Shown piece after piece: positions 36,638 through 47,252 of a DNA stretch of 64,000 nucleotides. Both the position numbers and the translations under genes were made by a program. Position 1 is the stretch's first letter, and each line of letters begins with the position of its first letter. The stretch lies in contig JAGPYM010000017.1 of the NCBI GenBank assembly GCA_020736575.1, positions 868,001-932,000 of the forward strand. Direction: 5' to 3'. Source of the stretch: Thelonectria olida (taxonomy: Eukaryota > Ascomycota > Sordariomycetes > Hypocreales > Nectriaceae). The notes under the pieces were generated by a model. The model ran no database searches, was not told where the DNA came from, and saw only the letters and a list, made by a program, of their open reading frames with translations.

Positions 36638-37898
36638 TCATGATAGATATCTCGATACGTATTCCTCCAACTTCCCCAGGGCTTCCGTCAACACATCCGT
36701 CTCACACACATAGCCGATCCGAACATAGCCCGCAAAATCCCTTCCATCTCCGAAGCAGTGCGACCCAGGAACAAAAAACACCTTGGTCTTCTCCAGGACG
36801 TCTTTGCAAAGGTCAACATCGTTTACCGGCTCTCCATTGTTCTTGAATTGGATAAATGCCGTAGTCCCGGCCTTGGGCTCCACCCACGAACAGACTCGGT
36901 GCTTAGACACGAATTCCCGGAGTAGCTTGGAATTCGTCCTCGCCAGAGTCATGTTGCGCGTAACCAGGGGCTTCAGGACCCCCGGAGACAGGGCAAAGCT
37001 CGCAATCTGGTCATCCATCTGGGACACACTGATAATGTTATAGTCACGGGCCGAAGCAATGGCGGACAGAATGGCCTTATCCTTGGTTGCCACCCAACCG
37101 ACGCGGATGCCCGCGAGAGCATATCCTTTCGACATCGATCCCGTGACAATCGTCTTCTCATACCCTAGCGATGTTGCTGGCACCGGCACATGGCAATGTC
37201 CTGCAGCTCCGCCGTGGAATAGGGGACGATAGACTTCGTCGGAGAAGAGGATGATGCCTCTGGATTCGGCCCTCTTCGCAATCTCCTTCAGGACTTCGGT
37301 TGGAATCGGCGCACCTGTGGGGTTGTTAGGGTTGTTGATAATGATCATCTACCGAGTCTCGTCAGCTTGTTATTCTCGGCTTCGGCTGCACGCGCACACT
37401 TCTCACTCAGAGGCTTACCTTTGTGTTCTCCTTGATCAAGTTGTCCAGGTTGTCCACGTTTGGCACGAACTCATCCTCTACCCGCAGCTTCCACAGTGAA
37501 ACCTCGGCACCAAGACTACGAGGGACATCGTACAGTTGCTGGTAAGTCGGGTAGACACAAACAACATGGTCGCCGGGCCCCAACAAGGTGAAGAGGGAAA
37601 GAAAATTCGCTCCGATGGCCCCTTGTGTGATGATGACGTTTTCAGGAGAGAGCTGCTCTCCTTCAGAGCTGCAATGGGCAGCAACTCGTTCCCGCAACGC
37701 TTGGGAACCCAGAATCGGGCCATAGGTGAGCTTAACGCTGGTGTTGAGGGGGGCAGGAGCTGTAGGATCTGTGCACATAGCGGCCAGGTCGTCAACAGAC
37801 ACAGATGCCGCACACGTTTCGGCAATGTTCAAGACCCCCGGTGTCGTCTCGAACTCATCCATCCATTGCTCCACCTGGAAAGGCTTGATCTGCACCAT
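36638..37898 (-). CDS. PLP-dependent class I/II aminotransferase
   Basis: Two exons, 37898-37419 and 37348-36638, 396 residues; the 70-nt intron has GTAAGC and GTAG ends. The ATG at 37898 (MVQIKPFQ) is chosen over one 22 codons upstream because it starts the conserved region. Fold-type I features are visible: the substrate/PLP loop TYGPILGSQALRERVA, the Asn-rich NNPNNPTG at 165-172, DEVY at 198-201 (its Asp contacts the pyridine nitrogen), and the Schiff-base Lys234 in SMSKGYALAGIRVGW. There is no targeting signal. Similar fungal proteins are often labelled aspartate aminotransferase or capreomycidine-synthase-like, but the amino donor and product cannot be settled here. It is divergent from the Adp1-like transporter, 2 kb away. 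Confidence 0.9.
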
Positions 37899-39946
37899 TT
37901 TTATCGGTGCTTCGGTTTTCGAGTATTGTTTTCTGTCGTGATCTAAGCTAGGTACCTGGGTCAATGAGGCATCAACCCGTGTTTTATATCTCGTGGGCTT
38001 CTTTGAGAAAAATCGACTTACATGATAGAAACAGCTTTGGTGAACTTGAGACGAAGGCGCGCCCTTGTGACTGCAAATTGTGGCTCTTTGCTCAAGCTCC
38101 AGTTGACAACCGAACTACCCCACACTTTGATCTCCAATCAACGCGCATTCAATACTTACATAGCTATCAAACCATGATTGGATCGGCACTACTGCGTCGC
38201 ACAGAGGAAGTTAGATTTGTCAAGAGAGTCAACATGGGTCATGTATAACTATCATTTTTCGGATTGATCCAAATTGACATTAACGTATTGGGGTGTGGCT
38301 AGGTAGTTCTCGGACTCAACTGGATATAATATCGGAGAAGAGAGGATAATTTACAATCCGAGTTGCTTGCAGGTATCCATCCTGGTGGAAGGTCTCGGGT
38401 GGTTTCAGAGAGATCGCCAGACAACGGGAAGAAGAAGCAAGCGCCGGAGCAACCATAGTTTCAGACTTTGACAATTTTGGATGCTCTTTATTTCTGCCGT
38501 GTGTCCGGTTGCGAGTAGATTTGTTTCATATGGTTTCTGTTTGTTGGAGGTTCGCAATATGTCAAAGCTCAGAGCATCCGCCTAGCCTCCTTGAATGCTT
38601 AGGATACCTTGGTTACCTAGGTACGAAGCAAGGTTCATGATCAACTTGACGTAGATATGATGTATTACATATTGTTGTTGGCCCTCTATACTAGGTACTT
38701 ATGACTTCTTGACTACCTCATTACAGGCTAGGTAGGTTATAGATGGATCGAATATCGACCTTCTTAGAGGCTTAACTAGGATTCTGGCGGCAAGTCTCCA
38801 CGAGCTCAACACGGAAGCAACTCAGTAATACTGCAATCGAAACGCACGACAACACGCTCTGGTGTCTTTAGTTGCTTCCCTCTTGCGAATCCAGCACTTT
38901 GTTTCTTGGGCACACTTTTACACTGACGGTTTGTGAACTCCGCGGGATGTAGGGTGTCCTCAATAGAAGTTTAACATCGTCATTGTCTTCGGGATACGAC
39001 ATGTTTCACGATTGACGACCATCGCACACATTCGAATACATTGCAAGGAGAATACTAATATCACGTACAGAGAGTCGTGCGAAGTAGCACTTTCATGACC
39101 GTGCAGATCTGGGATCACCATGTTGACTTTTTACACCGTTGTCCACGTGGCGAGTTTTAGGGTAGTGCCGCGGGGTCGAGAGAGGGATGGACGAGACAAA
39201 GCGACATCAGATGACCTGACTATAAGGAAGATACAGTTTAAAATGGTTCGCATTACTATTCATCAGTAACTTGCACCTCGGAAGACTCCCTCCACGTGAA
39301 CCGACGCGGCTTGCCGGAGGGATAGATAGCATGACTCGGGCTGATGAAACCGCCCGAGGCTGGCATTATTTCTCACTTGACATGACAGGCTAATTCAAGG
39401 CTTTACTGTGTCTCAAAATTTGCCATGCTAAATGCCATGTCCCGCCCCGACAAGGCTACGGAGTCGCTGGCCAATGCGAACGGATATTTCGCACACGCAT
39501 GCAGCTCAGTCATGTTCATGAGTTCGTCGACTTTGATGCCAGATGCGCCGATTGCACAGCTTGGTGGCTGGGGTTCCAGAGAAGTGGCTCCCTGCCCCAA
39601 CGTGCAAGTCATGAGGCCCACTGTAACCGGTGGCTGTGCCAACCAGAGGCGGTCTGACTAGGTTGTGCAGTTCTCCCGCATTGGCTAAAGCGAGGTTATG
39701 CACCTTCCTAGCCTACCAGAAGACGCGTTGACGAGTGCAACCACGGAGGTACCTGCCTAGCCTCGTTTCCGTTCTGCGGGGCGCCACTGCACGGTCCGAG
39801 GAGCTTATCCCGGTCAGCCTGGCCGTCACAGGTCGTCATTCAACACCTCAACTTCCAACCGTCTTCCCCTCGCCATCGTGTCATCGATATCATTGCCCGT
39901 GGAGTGCATTCGCTTCTGCTGAATCTGCATCTACAGCGTCACAGTC
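37899..39946. other. Intergenic region upstream of the aminotransferase and ABC transporter genes
   Basis: About 2 kb between divergent genes. No gene recognised. TAGGTAC/GTACCT motifs recur at about 37950, 38610-38625, 38690, 38730 and 39745. Open frames at 39403-39661 overlap on both strands without a motif. Confidence 0.6.
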
Positions 39947-42900
39947 ATGCCTCCCCCTGGCTTAAGAAGCCTCCTTCTCGGGGTTGTGTCTATATTGCCC
40001 GCCCTCACTTCGGCCTGGAACGCGAGTTACTTCCAGTCCGATATGTTGCGGGCCCAGGCTGCGCTTATGGACAATCGACCCGACGGATGCCCTCCTTGGT
40101 ACGTCGGACATTCCCAGCCTCTGTCAAACCTATTTTACCGTCGATTCTGACTATATCGCAGTTTCAACTGTCTCCTCCCGGCGCATACCTGCGCCCAATA
40201 CGCCGACTGCAACGAGTACAATGGCAAATGCGACTGTCCCGAGGGATTTGGTGGCGACGACTGTCTTCAACCACGTACGATTGAACAAACCTTACACGCC
40301 ATCACTCAAGCCAAGTACTAACCTCTCATCAGTATGTGGATCTCTTGCCCGAGGCAAGGATCGTCAGATGCGCTCCGGCAACTCATGCAAATGCGATGAA
40401 GGTTGGACCGGAATCAACTGCAACGTCTGCACCGAGAATAAGGCCTGTGACGCATTGATGGAAGGGGGAGAGGGTGGTGTTTGTTATCAGAATGGCGAGG
40501 TTGTCAACCACAACTACCAAATTTGCGATGTTACGAACGAGAAGATCACCACCCTGCTCGGAAAACAGCGCCCCGAGGTCACCTTTACTTGCAAGAGGGA
40601 AGAGGCAGTCTGCGATTTTCAATGTATGCGCCAAAATTATCATCGATAACGAACACTTTCGCTAACAAAACCATCTAGTCTGGGTTGACGCTGTCGAATC
40701 CTTCTACTGCCACTTGTCGGACTGCGATTCCAGCGCCTCATTTGGCGAAACTAAGAACACGACGTCCTACAAATGCAATAAAATCAGCTGCAGCTGCATA
40801 CCCGGCCGTATGCTTTGCGGAAAGGATGGATCTATCGACTTGGGTGACTTCCTCGACCAGTCAATCCAGGGCCCCGGTCGCTTCGAATGTACTCAGAAGC
40901 GCGGAGGTGCCCATGACTGCGCCTTTCGGGAACCTGAAATGGACGCCCTCATCCTCGCATTGATTGGCGACTCCAGTATTCTCCTTGATTGCCGCGCAGG
41001 AGAGTGTCTCTACCAGACAGAGGTACCGGGGTATCATCGACCCGTCAAGAAGATCAACACCCCTCTCATTGCTGGTGTCATCGCCGCCTGTTCTCTCTTC
41101 CTCGTTGGTGTCATTATCCTGACCTGGTACCTTTCTCGACGCAAGCTGGCTCATGGCGCAATCTACCTGGATGATTCCGACGATGAGAGCACGAAGCTCA
41201 TGGCTGATCACAAACCGGCGGCATTGTTTTTTGAGAATGTCTCATACTCGCTTAATGGAAAGCAAATCCTGACCGGTATCCAAGGTATTTGCAAACCTGG
41301 AGAAGTTACTGCCATCATGGGGGCTTCCGGAGCAGGAAAGACGACCTTCCTTGACATTATGGCTCGAAAGAACAAACGCGGACAAGTTCAAGGAGACTTT
41401 TATGTCAACGGTGAGAAGGTTGACGATTCTGATTTCAAGAACGTTGTCGGATTTGTTGACCAGGAAGACACTATGCTCCCCACATTGACCGTTCACGAGA
41501 CTATTCTGACCAGCGCCCTGTTGCGACTCCCTCGCGACATGGGCCGTTCTGCCAAGGAACAACGAGTCTACGAGGTTGAGAAGGAACTTGGAATCCATCA
41601 TATCCGGGACTCCCTGATTGGCTCTGAAGAAGGCAAGGGTCGCGGTATCTCGGGTGGTGAGAAGAGACGTGTGGGAATTGCCTGCGAGCTTGTGACAAGC
41701 CCGTCGATCCTGTTCCTCGACGAACCAACCAGCGGCCTGGATGCCTACAACGCCTACAACGTAATCGAGTGCCTGGTCACCCTTGCTAAGAACTACCAAC
41801 GAACTGTCATCTTCACCATCCATCAGCCCCGATCGAACATTGTCGCTCTTTTCGACAGACTTGTTCTCCTGGCTAGGGGTCGAACCGTCTATTCAGGCCC
41901 CTTCAACCAATGCCAAGCATACTTTGACGACATCGGTTATGAATGCCCCCCTGGATTCAACATTGCAGATTACCTTGTGGACCTTACCATGCACGCCGGA
42001 AGCACCCAATCCGTTGATGACGGAAGCCTCATTCCAGATTCTAGCAGCGTCGGACCTAGCAGCACAAGAGCTGTGAAGTCTGTCGCCAGTGTTTCTGGAA
42101 CAAGTACTGGAGAGGATAGTGTTGAGCCTAGTTCGTCGGGCCGCCCCCGGACTTGGCGACGAGACTCTGTTAAGGTGCGCCAGGATCGTGAGCTGTTTAC
42201 GCGGAAGAAGAATGCTCTGGACCCTACTGCAATGTCCGACGCTGGAAATGAAGACCCGGGATCGTATCGGCTTCAACCGAACCCTGCGGACTCCTTGACC
42301 ACGCCTCTCCTGGAGGACCCTCACGATCTCCCCCCGGCCGCTCCTACCGGAACCGACCTCGATATTATGACTCGATCATTTGCCCACTCGAATATTGCCA
42401 TTTCAACCCGTGACGAAATTAGACATGCCATTGCTGCGGCAGACAATGCCAATGGGCCGAACTCCAATGGTAATGCCGCAGGAGCCGGTACCGTTAGCGC
42501 TGTTGGAAAGGGTTATGCTCGCGTCGGTTACTTCCGTCAGTTCATCATCCTATCAGAAAGGACCTGGAAGAACCTCTATCGCAACCCAATGCTCATGCTC
42601 ACTCATTATGCCATTGCCATCGTCTTGGCCGTGTTTTCAGGATACCTGTTTTATGGACTGACCGATGACATTCCCGGTTTCCAAAATCGTCTCGGTCTAT
42701 TCTTCTTCCTCCTCGCCCTGTTTGGCTTTAGTACTCTCACAAGTCTCAACGTCTTTGCCACGGAACGACTCTTATTTGTCCGTGAACGAGCAAATGGCTA
42801 CTACTCACCTGCCACCTACTTTGCGGCCAAGGTCTTGTTCGACATTATTCCACTTCGAATCATTCCGCCAATGCTCATGGGCTCTATCATTTACCCCATG

Positions 42901-43359
42901 ACTGGCCTCGTGGCCGATTCAACACATTTCTTCAACTTTGTCCTGGTTCTTGTGCTGTTCAACATGGCCGCCGCCGCCGTGTGTCTGTTCATTGGCATTG
43001 TTTGCAAGGACGGTGGCGTGGCAAACTTGATTGGAAGCTTGGTAATGCTTTTCAGTCTGTTGTTTGCTGGGTTCCTCCTCAACCACGACGCCACCCCCAA
43101 GGGCGCTCTCTGGCTCCAGACGCTGTCCATCTTCCATTACGGCTTCGAGTCCCTCATTGTGAACGAGGTTCTTCAGCTCACCCTTGTTGACAGCAAGTAT
43201 GGACTTGATATCACCGTTCCAGGTGCGGCCATCCTGAGTTCATTTGGCTTCAACAATGATGCTCTTTGGCCTGACATCCGAAACTTGGGCATCTTCTCAA
43301 TCATTTTCATCGTTCTGTCCTATGGTGCGATGCATATTTTGCTTGTAGAGAAGCGATAG
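39947..43359 (+). CDS. adp1: ABCG-family transporter with N-terminal EGF-like region (Adp1 type)
   Basis: Four exons: 39947-40098, 40162-40274, 40333-40623 and 40679-43359, 1078 residues; introns of 63, 58 and 55 nt all close in phase and fall in the Cys-rich region. After a signal peptide ([18 protein letters not shown]) comes a Cys-rich, EGF-like region with [12 protein letters not shown] and [13 protein letters not shown] transmembrane segment follows at about 314-336, then the nucleotide-binding domain: Walker [10 protein letters not shown] (400-408), signature [11 protein letters not shown], Walker [12 protein letters not shown] and switch IHQPRSN. A Ser/Thr-rich linker leads to the ABC-2 membrane domain with six or so helices. 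This layout is that of yeast Adp1, an unusual full-length half-transporter with a lumenal or extracellular EGF-like domain. Substrate unknown. Converges on mS26. Confidence 0.93.
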
Positions 43360-43753
43360 ACTTGGGACATGTTCGACACGCTATTCATAGACATTTAGAC
43401 CAACAAGAAGGTTGGGCTACAGGCCGCGTGAGTATGACGGCGGTATCACGCCATCCTCGGGGGTCTTTTTTATCTTTATAACCATGGTTGGAGTTGGGGA
43501 TTATCATTGTGGAAGCATGATTCTGAATTTGTTTTGAATTATCGAATTTATTGTAGCAGTTTGTATATGGCATAAGACAAATTATCACACCATGTGACGA
43601 TTTTAGATTGAGAGCGCATTCACATTGCGTGTCCATTCGCGTGCAAGAAGGGAGGGCTCGTGGCCGAATAGTTGCAGAGGTGTGCAGTTACAGGAATACA
43701 GTGATAGATACATGTCGCTTAGAACTGTTATACAATCTCGGGTATCGTCAACC
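43360..43753. other. Convergent 3' flanks of Adp1 and mS26
   Basis: 394 bp between facing stop codons, A/T-rich at 43500-43600. No gene seen. Confidence 0.6.
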
Positions 43754-44662
43754 CTACTCCATCTTTCCGCCAGTAAACTCCTCGGCAATTCTCTTCTGGC
43801 GCTTAACGGATCGGTCGTACTCTGACTCAGAGTAGTCCACAACTCTGGTGGATGTACCCAATGTGGAACTGAGCATGTTGCTAATGTTGGGTGGCTTGCC
43901 CCAGATATCCCAAGTGTTCTCAGCGTTGCCATAGCGGCCCATGGACTGGCCTTGCTTCTTGAAATAGTCTTCGGAGAACTCAGTCTCAATGATGGCCTTG
44001 AGCTCGTTCTCGTTGACGATGAAGTTGGAGGCGTTGATATAAAGTTCCATGAGGGAATCACGGCGAGCCTCACGCTTGGCCCTCTCCTTGGCCTCAACTC
44101 TGAGTTTTGACTCCTCGGCCTTCTCGAAGCGGCTGGGGTCGGGGTAGACGGTGGTGTCCATGATTGCGTCCAATACAGTGCTGCGAGTGAGGCGATCATC
44201 CTCCCTCTCTGGCGCAGCAGCTGCGGCATTGTGCTCTGCGAACTTCTTACTCACGCGAGCATTGCGAACCTCGTCGCGGCGGTTCCGGCGCTTCCAGAGA
44301 GCTTCCAATCCAACATGAAGATTCTTTCTGCGCTTGCTGGCCATCGTTTGCTTCCATCGCTGGGTTTCGTTCTGTGGAGGTTGTCGGTTGGCCGGCAATG
44401 GGGCAGTTTGTTGAATGTACTCGGGCCTGACTTTGCGGTTGCCTTCCTCGCGGGAGAAGATCTCGCGAGGTACAGGGAGATGACCTCTTACGCGAGGAAG
44501 TTTCTTCTCTTCAGATTGAGGCGGGGTAGGTAGACGAATATAGGATGGCGACTCTGGAGGGACATGCGAGCGAAGGGCCGGCATCGTTGAGAAGGTGCGG
44601 TACACATTGAAGGCCTGGCGGGAGGCTGCCCGCGGGCAGAGAGCCCCAAGGGTGACGGACAT
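43754..44662 (-). CDS. pet123: Mitochondrial small-subunit protein mS26 (Pet123)
   Basis: A single exon of 302 residues. The N-terminus (MSVTLGALCPRAASRQAFNVYRTFS) is Arg-rich without acidic residues and fits a mitochondrial presequence. The middle is basic and helical (KRRKNLHVGLEALWKRRNRRDEVRNARVSKK, given here only in part: KRRKNLHVGLEALWKRR), followed by a coiled coil rich in Glu/Arg/Lys (AEESKLRVEAKERAKRE). The key match is LMELYINASNFIVNENELKAI, which resembles the Pet123 motif with a vANEFIVtE core. Pet123/mS26 is an early-assembling, fungal/mitochondrial-specific protein of the small subunit. Its start codon is 342 bp from that of the divergent NOG2. Confidence 0.85.
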   Translation of the reverse strand: MSVTLGALCPRAASRQAFNVYRTFSTMPALRSHVPPESPSYIRLPTPPQSEEKKLPRVRGHLPVPREIFSREEGNRKVRPEYIQQTAPLPANRQPPQNETQRWKQTMASKRRKNLHVGLEALWKRRNRRDEVRNARVSKKFAEHNAAAAAPEREDDRLTRSTVLDAIMDTTVYPDPSRFEKAEESKLRVEAKERAKREARRDSLMELYINASNFIVNENELKAIIETEFSEDYFKKQGQSMGRYGNAENTWDIWGKPPNISNMLSSTLGTSTRVVDYSESEYDRSVKRQKRIAEEFTGGKME

Positions 44663-45004
44663 GATGAGAAAAGACCGACGCCAAGTACAGCACGGTGAAA
44701 GCCCGAGAATGGGATCGCAATTGGTCGTCGAGGGCTGCTACTTGCTGAGGTCGTGATATTGAGTGGACAGAGAAAATCGATGCCAGCCCAAATTTGTCGG
44801 ATTATCTTGCTCCGTGATGGCCGACAGTCCCCTGCATTTTCACGGCAAGCTCTATCTAGCGGCCCCGCCCCAACCACCAAGAGGAGACATTGGTGGGGCC
44901 TTTTGTCTTCCGAAGAAAAAAAAAGTTGGAGGATAAATTCTTGCGACCGCCAACTTTTCTTCGATTCTTATTGCACTCAGTTTACCCATTCACTTCTGTT
45001 TACC
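44663..45004. promoter_or_regulatory. Divergent promoter region of mS26 and Nog2
   Basis: Only 342 bp separate the start codons of two divergent ribosome-related genes. No TATA box is clear; an A-rich/T-rich tract near 44920-44930 could be nucleosome-excluding. It is likely a bidirectional promoter. Confidence 0.6.
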
Positions 45005-47252
45005 ATGGGTACTGGGAAGAAGGAGGCTACCCGGCGCGTGCGCCAGGGTAAGACTGGCGATGGCCTGGGCAATGTCCGGGTCAAGGGCGAGAACTTCTAT
45101 CGGTAAGCTGAGACGCTGTTCATGGCGAGTTTGCCAGACTTTTGCTGACCAACTGCCAATAGCGATGCGAAGAAGGTCAAGGCCTTGAATATGTACAAGG
45201 AAGGCAAGGCCCAGCGGAATGCCGAGGGTGTCATCACGAAGGCGGCGACGTACCAGTCCAGGGAAATACCCAACGCCCGTATCGAGCCGAACCGCAAATG
45301 GTTTACCAACACTCGTGTCGTCTCCCAGGATACCCTCAAGGCGTTCCGTGAGGCCATGGAGGAGAAGGCTCGTGACCCATACCAGGTCCTGCTCAAGTCC
45401 AACAAGCTGCCCATGAGCCTTATCCGGGACGGTGGTGCAGACACTCAGAACGGCATCAAGCAGCACCAAGCTAAGATGACCGTCGAGACCGCACCATTTT
45501 CTGACGTATTTGGCCCCAAAGCTCAGCGAAAGCGTGTCAAGCTTGGTGTCAGCAGTCTCACCGACTTGGCTGATGATACCGAGAAGAGCATGGACACCTA
45601 TCGTGACCGTCTCGAGCAGCAGAGGTTGCTCAGTGGTGCTTCTGGTGACCCTGACAATGAAGACAAGGCCGCCACCATGTCGATCGAGCCTGTCTTCGAC
45701 AAGGGACAGAGCAAGAGAATCTGGAACGAGCTCTACAAAGTCATTGACTCCTCTGACGTCGTCATCCATGTGCTTGATGCTCGTGATCCCATCGGAACGA
45801 GATGTCGAAGCGTAGAGAAGTATCTCAAAGAGGAAGCTCCTCACAAGCATTTGATCTTTGTTTTGAACAAGTGCGATCTGATTCCCACCAGTACTGCGGT
45901 AAGTCCCCAAGCCTTCATTTTCATACATCTTCCCTTCTCTTCCATTCAATCCCCAATGCATTTTGTCAGGATCCCTATCTCTTCTCCTCAGGGAGTTTAC
46001 TATGGAGGTGGTCTGTTACATCATTGGGAGAGCAATGCCATTCTCGACTGTCGCAACGTTATGTTGTCGACTGATGTGTGCCGTTTTGGTTACCGTCATG
46101 AGATAGGCTCCGTGTCTGATGAGTTGAAGCCTATCTATGCCACTTTTTGGACATTGATTGTAGACTTCTTAGTGATGACACAAACATACCATCCTCTTGA
46201 AATTGTATTTTTTGCCATCTGTTTTGCTCGGATGCTAATGAATATTTGCACAGGCTGCCTGGGTCCGACGTCTTTCTAAGGAGGTTCCTACTTTAGCATT
46301 CCACGCCAGCATCAACAACTCTTTTGGCAAAGGCTCCCTCATTCAACTTCTGCGTCAATTCTCCTCTTTGCACTCTGATCGCAAGCAGATCTCTGTTGGT
46401 CTGATTGGTGGCCCAAACACTGGCAAGTCTTCCATCATCAACACGCTCCTGAAAAAGAAGGTCTGCACAGTTGCTCCTATTCCTGGCGAGACCAAGGTGT
46501 GGCAGTATGTTAGCTTGATGAAGCGCATCTACCTCATTGACTGCCCTGGTGTTGTTCCTCCATCTAGCACCGACACCCCTACGGACCTTGTTCTTCGGGG
46601 TGTAGTCCGAGTGGAGAAGGTCGAACACCCAGAACAGTATATTGAGGCCTTGTTGGGACGAGTGAAGCAGCATCACATGGAGAAGACGTATGAGTTGAAG
46701 GGGTGGACAAACTCGACCGAGTTTTTGGAACTTCTCGCTCGAAAGGGCGGTCGTCTTCTCCGAGGAGGTGAGCCTGACCTGGATGGTGTTGCCAAGATGG
46801 TTTTGAACGATTTCATGAGGGGAAGGATTCCGTGGTACACCCCTGCTCCTCCCGCCGAGGATGAGGTTGAAGATGGCAAGGTTGGTGGTCGTGAGGGCCG
46901 ATTGGGTGAGATGCCCAGAAAGCGAAAGCAAGCCGAGTCCTCTGACGAGCCGGATGTTTCGGCTGAAGCCCAACTCCAGCAGGAGGCTGATGCTGCCATT
47001 GAAAAAGAAAATAACGCGGATGGGAGCTCGGACAATGATGAAGAAGATTCAGAGGTGTTTGAGGGATTCGGCAGTGACACCGAGGATGCAAGGTCGAGGA
47101 AACCTTCCTTCGGTGCCACCAATGACGAGGAAAGCGAGGAAGAGAGCGGCCTAGAAGACGTACATGCCGCGAGCGACTCGGACGGAGAGAACCAGTCCGA
47201 GGATTCTCAAGATGAGAAGAAGCAACCCCAGAAGAAGCGACGCAGAACATGA
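45005..47252 (+). CDS. nog2: Nucleolar GTP-binding protein 2 (60S assembly GTPase)
   Basis: Three exons: 45005-45102, 45163-45898 and 46254-47252, 610 residues, in phase. The N-terminal NGP1NT-type region ([21 protein letters not shown]) precedes a circularly permuted GTPase domain: G4 NKCD comes first (about 272), then G1 GGPNTGKSS at 330-338, and G3 DCPGV. The C-terminus is acidic with Ser/Glu/Asp repeats and ends in a Lys/Arg cluster. Nog2 joins late nucleolar pre-60S particles and is replaced by Nmd3 before export. The first intron is an ordinary 60 nt, but the second is 355 nt, by far the largest well-supported intron here, and may carry a snoRNA. Confidence 0.95.
45960..46185 (+). ncRNA. 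Possible H/ACA snoRNA (snR191-like) within the second NOG2 intron
   Basis: In budding yeast the NOG2 intron encodes the H/ACA RNA snR191, which guides two pseudouridines in helix 69 of the large rRNA. This intron (45899-46253) is long and contains two strong stems: TCGAC/GTCGA (46044-46048 with 46066-46070, extended by CAAC/GTTG) and a perfect 8-bp GATAGGCT/AGCCTATC (46102-46109 with 46128-46135). GTTAC occurs at 46015-46019 and 46089-46093, complementary to the GUAAC next to those uridines, and GGGAGAG at 46026-46032 could pair with the CUCUC on their other side. An ACA lies at 46178-46180. Ends are guesses; the H box is not certain. Confidence 0.4.

Noticed and set aside
39403..39661. Overlapping frames on both strands upstream of the ABC transporter
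   Set aside because: Mutual overlap, no motif, no splice context.
36638..43359. Secondary-metabolite gene cluster
   Set aside because: No polyketide, peptide or terpene synthase and no pathway regulator nearby; the transporter is a conserved housekeeping type.
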